Assembly (NCBI GenBank): GCA_024511045.1
Contig: JANEMG010000164.1
Coordinates: forward strand, 1 to 5,979
Direction of reading: 5' to 3'
Length of the DNA: 5,979 bases
DNA from: Gammaproteobacteria bacterium
GTDB taxonomy: Bacteria > Pseudomonadota > Gammaproteobacteria > Methylococcales > Methylomonadaceae
Shown here in pieces: positions 4,698 through 5,979 of this stretch (the stretch's first letter is position 1; each line of letters starts with the position of its first letter). The notes below the pieces were generated by a model that did no database searches, was not told the DNA's origin, and saw only the letters and a program-made list of their open reading frames with translations. The translations under genes and the position numbers were made by a program.

Positions 4698-5870
4698 GTG
4701 GAGATGCCCGTAACCTGTGCGAGATGTCGTTTCAATGCTGCCCGCGGCCTGCTGCTGGAGGCCACCCACCAGCAGCCGATACCGCCCGATAAGATTAGCG
4801 AGAAGATCGATCAAATCGTGCTGCATCGCTGGATAGGACTGCCTTTGTTTCTGCTGCTCATGCTGGCCCTGTTCCAGGGCATCTATGGTCTGGGCGCACC
4901 ATTGCAGGAAATTCTCGCCCGGGGGTTCGATGCCGGAGAGACCTGGCTGCGTGCCCAGCATGGAGTGGCCGAATTGCCGGTATGGCTGCAAAGCTTTCTT
5001 TTCGACGGTCTTTGGCAGGGTGTGGGCGTGGTGGCCTCTTTCTTCCCCATCATCGCACTTTTCTTCACCTTCATGTCCATGATTGAAGACAGTGGCTACA
5101 TGGCGCGAGCGGCATTTCTGATGGATCGTCTCATGCATCAATTGGGGCTCGATGGCAAGGCATTCATCAGCCTGTTGCTTGGCTATGGCTGCAATGTTCC
5201 TGCGGTGATGGGGACGCGCATTCTTGCAAATCGCTACAACCGGGTCGTCACGATGCTGCTGATACCCTTCACCCTGTGCAGCGCGCGGCTGCAGGTGTTT
5301 GTATTTCTGAGCGCCATACTGTTTTCCCCGGCTGTCGCCCCCTGGATTCTGTTTTCCTTCTATCTGGGTAGTTTCATTGCCGTCATCGGTATCGGGCTTG
5401 TGCTGAAACTATTGAATATTTCAGGACAATCCGAGCCCTTCATCATGGAAATTCCGCCCTATCGGTTGCCAACACTGAAAAGCATCCTGCTGCGGGCCTG
5501 GCAGGAGTTGAAAGATTTCCTGTACCGGGCGGCGACGCTCATCGTCACAGGGGTAGTGCTGGTCTGGCTGCTGACGCATTTCCCAGCGGATGTGCCGCCC
5601 GCCGCGAGCGCCGCAACCTGGGCGGGGCAGTTGGGGCAATTCCTGGCACCGCTGTTCCTTCCTCTGGGTATCAACTGGCAGGAGACTGTAGCCCTGCTGT
5701 TCGGGGTTATCGCCAAGGAAATCGTCATTGGCGGGCTGGCAGTGATCTATGACGGAACCAGTCTTTCCTCCCAGGTCGCCGCACACATGACGCCCTTGCA
5801 GGGGCTCAGCTTTATGCTCTTTGTCCTGCTCTACACACCCTGTATCGCAACGGTGGCAGTAATCCGCTGA
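4698..5870 (+). CDS. FeoB C-terminal part: Fe2+ permease domain, truncated at the C-terminus
   Basis: This frame gives 390 residues from GTG 4698 (ATG 4704 is also possible). Residues 1-25 form the last helix of the FeoB helical domain, and the rest is the membrane permease with about eight hydrophobic segments. Gate-motif landmarks are present: SGYMARAAFLMD at 132-143, LLGYGCNVPAVMGTR at 160-174 with C165, PFTLCSARL at 190-198 with C194, AKEIVIGG at 339-346, and LLYTPCIATVAVIR at 377-390 with C382. Neither GTG 4698 nor ATG 4704 has a well-spaced Shine-Dalgarno, so this piece reads as the continuation of the upstream half across TAA 4686-4688. FeoB proteins normally run on past the final TPC motif with at least one more membrane helix. 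Here homology ends at once and a TGA follows at 5868-5870. Joined, the two halves would be 634 residues plus the stop codon position, short for the family. Probably an interrupted and 3'-truncated feoB. Confidence 0.85.
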   Translation: MEMPVTCARCRFNAARGLLLEATHQQPIPPDKISEKIDQIVLHRWIGLPLFLLLMLALFQGIYGLGAPLQEILARGFDAGETWLRAQHGVAELPVWLQSFLFDGLWQGVGVVASFFPIIALFFTFMSMIEDSGYMARAAFLMDRLMHQLGLDGKAFISLLLGYGCNVPAVMGTRILANRYNRVVTMLLIPFTLCSARLQVFVFLSAILFSPAVAPWILFSFYLGSFIAVIGIGLVLKLLNISGQSEPFIMEIPPYRLPTLKSILLRAWQELKDFLYRAATLIVTGVVLVWLLTHFPADVPPAASAATWAGQLGQFLAPLFLPLGINWQETVALLFGVIAKEIVIGGLAVIYDGTSLSSQVAAHMTPLQGLSFMLFVLLYTPCIATVAVIR

Positions 5871-5871
5871 T

Positions 5872-5979
5872 ATGAACCCGATGCCTTCCCAGCTTTCTTG
5901 CATCCCGAATAATCCGTTCTTCGCCGGGATTGAGCGTATAAAACAACTGGTCAACACGAATCCGCTCACCCTGTGCATT
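5872..5979 (+). other. Unassigned sequence after FeoB with an open frame running off the window
   Basis: From ATG 5872 a frame stays open for 36 codons to the window edge. It begins MNPMPSQLSC and has GC-rich third positions, but no good Shine-Dalgarno. I do not recognise it. The opposite strand is also open, from 5979 down to a stop at 5812-5814 (56 codons), running into the feoB 3' end; its third positions are less GC-rich. Neither reading continues FeoB. It may be the start of a new gene or the edge of inserted or rearranged DNA. Confidence 0.3.

Noticed and set aside
3546..5141. A 531-codon open frame on the minus strand opposite feoA and feoB.
   Set aside because: It mirrors well-conserved feoA/feoB coding sequence and is rich in Pro, His, Gln and Arg without recognisable domains. 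Long antisense frames are common opposite GC-biased genes.

Overview
The window reads as moderately GC-rich proteobacterial chromosome, most like a gammaproteobacterium. That placement is inferred from codon use, the split-free style of the Feo proteins and the gene types, not from any marker gene. All convincing genes lie on the + strand. The order is: a stand-alone HD-GYP phosphodiesterase (87-770), a CPA1/NhaP-type cation:proton antiporter (812-2206), a helical protein with a cyclic-nucleotide-binding-like domain (2225-3316), a 180-nt structured intergenic leader, a tandem-domain FeoA (3497-3982), and FeoB in two pieces (3966-4688 and 4698-5870). A last 109 nt is not FeoB and holds only an unassigned open frame.

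The main result is that two large conserved proteins are each cut by a single in-frame stop. The antiporter and the CNB-domain protein share one reading frame and are separated by one TGA (2204-2206). Read through, they form an 834-codon antiporter with a C-terminal CNB-like domain, the architecture known from plant SOS1 and animal sperm NHE. FeoB is likewise cut by one TAA (4686-4688) between its GTPase part and its permease part. Neither downstream half has a well-placed ribosome binding site. FeoB also loses its homology abruptly after the conserved TPCIAT motif near its C-terminus. Possible explanations are sequencing errors, recent nonsense mutations in a decaying region, or genuine split or readthrough genes. 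The sequence alone cannot choose between them.

Functionally there are two modules. The first is signalling and ion homeostasis: an HD-GYP enzyme that probably hydrolyses cyclic di-GMP, next to an antiporter whose regulatory domain is CNB-like but lacks the usual cAMP-contacting residues. The second is ferrous iron uptake: FeoA with two SH3-like domains and FeoB, preceded by a possible sigma70 promoter and four consecutive stem-loops. I saw no rRNA, tRNA, CRISPR array, recognisable insertion sequence or convincing Fur box.
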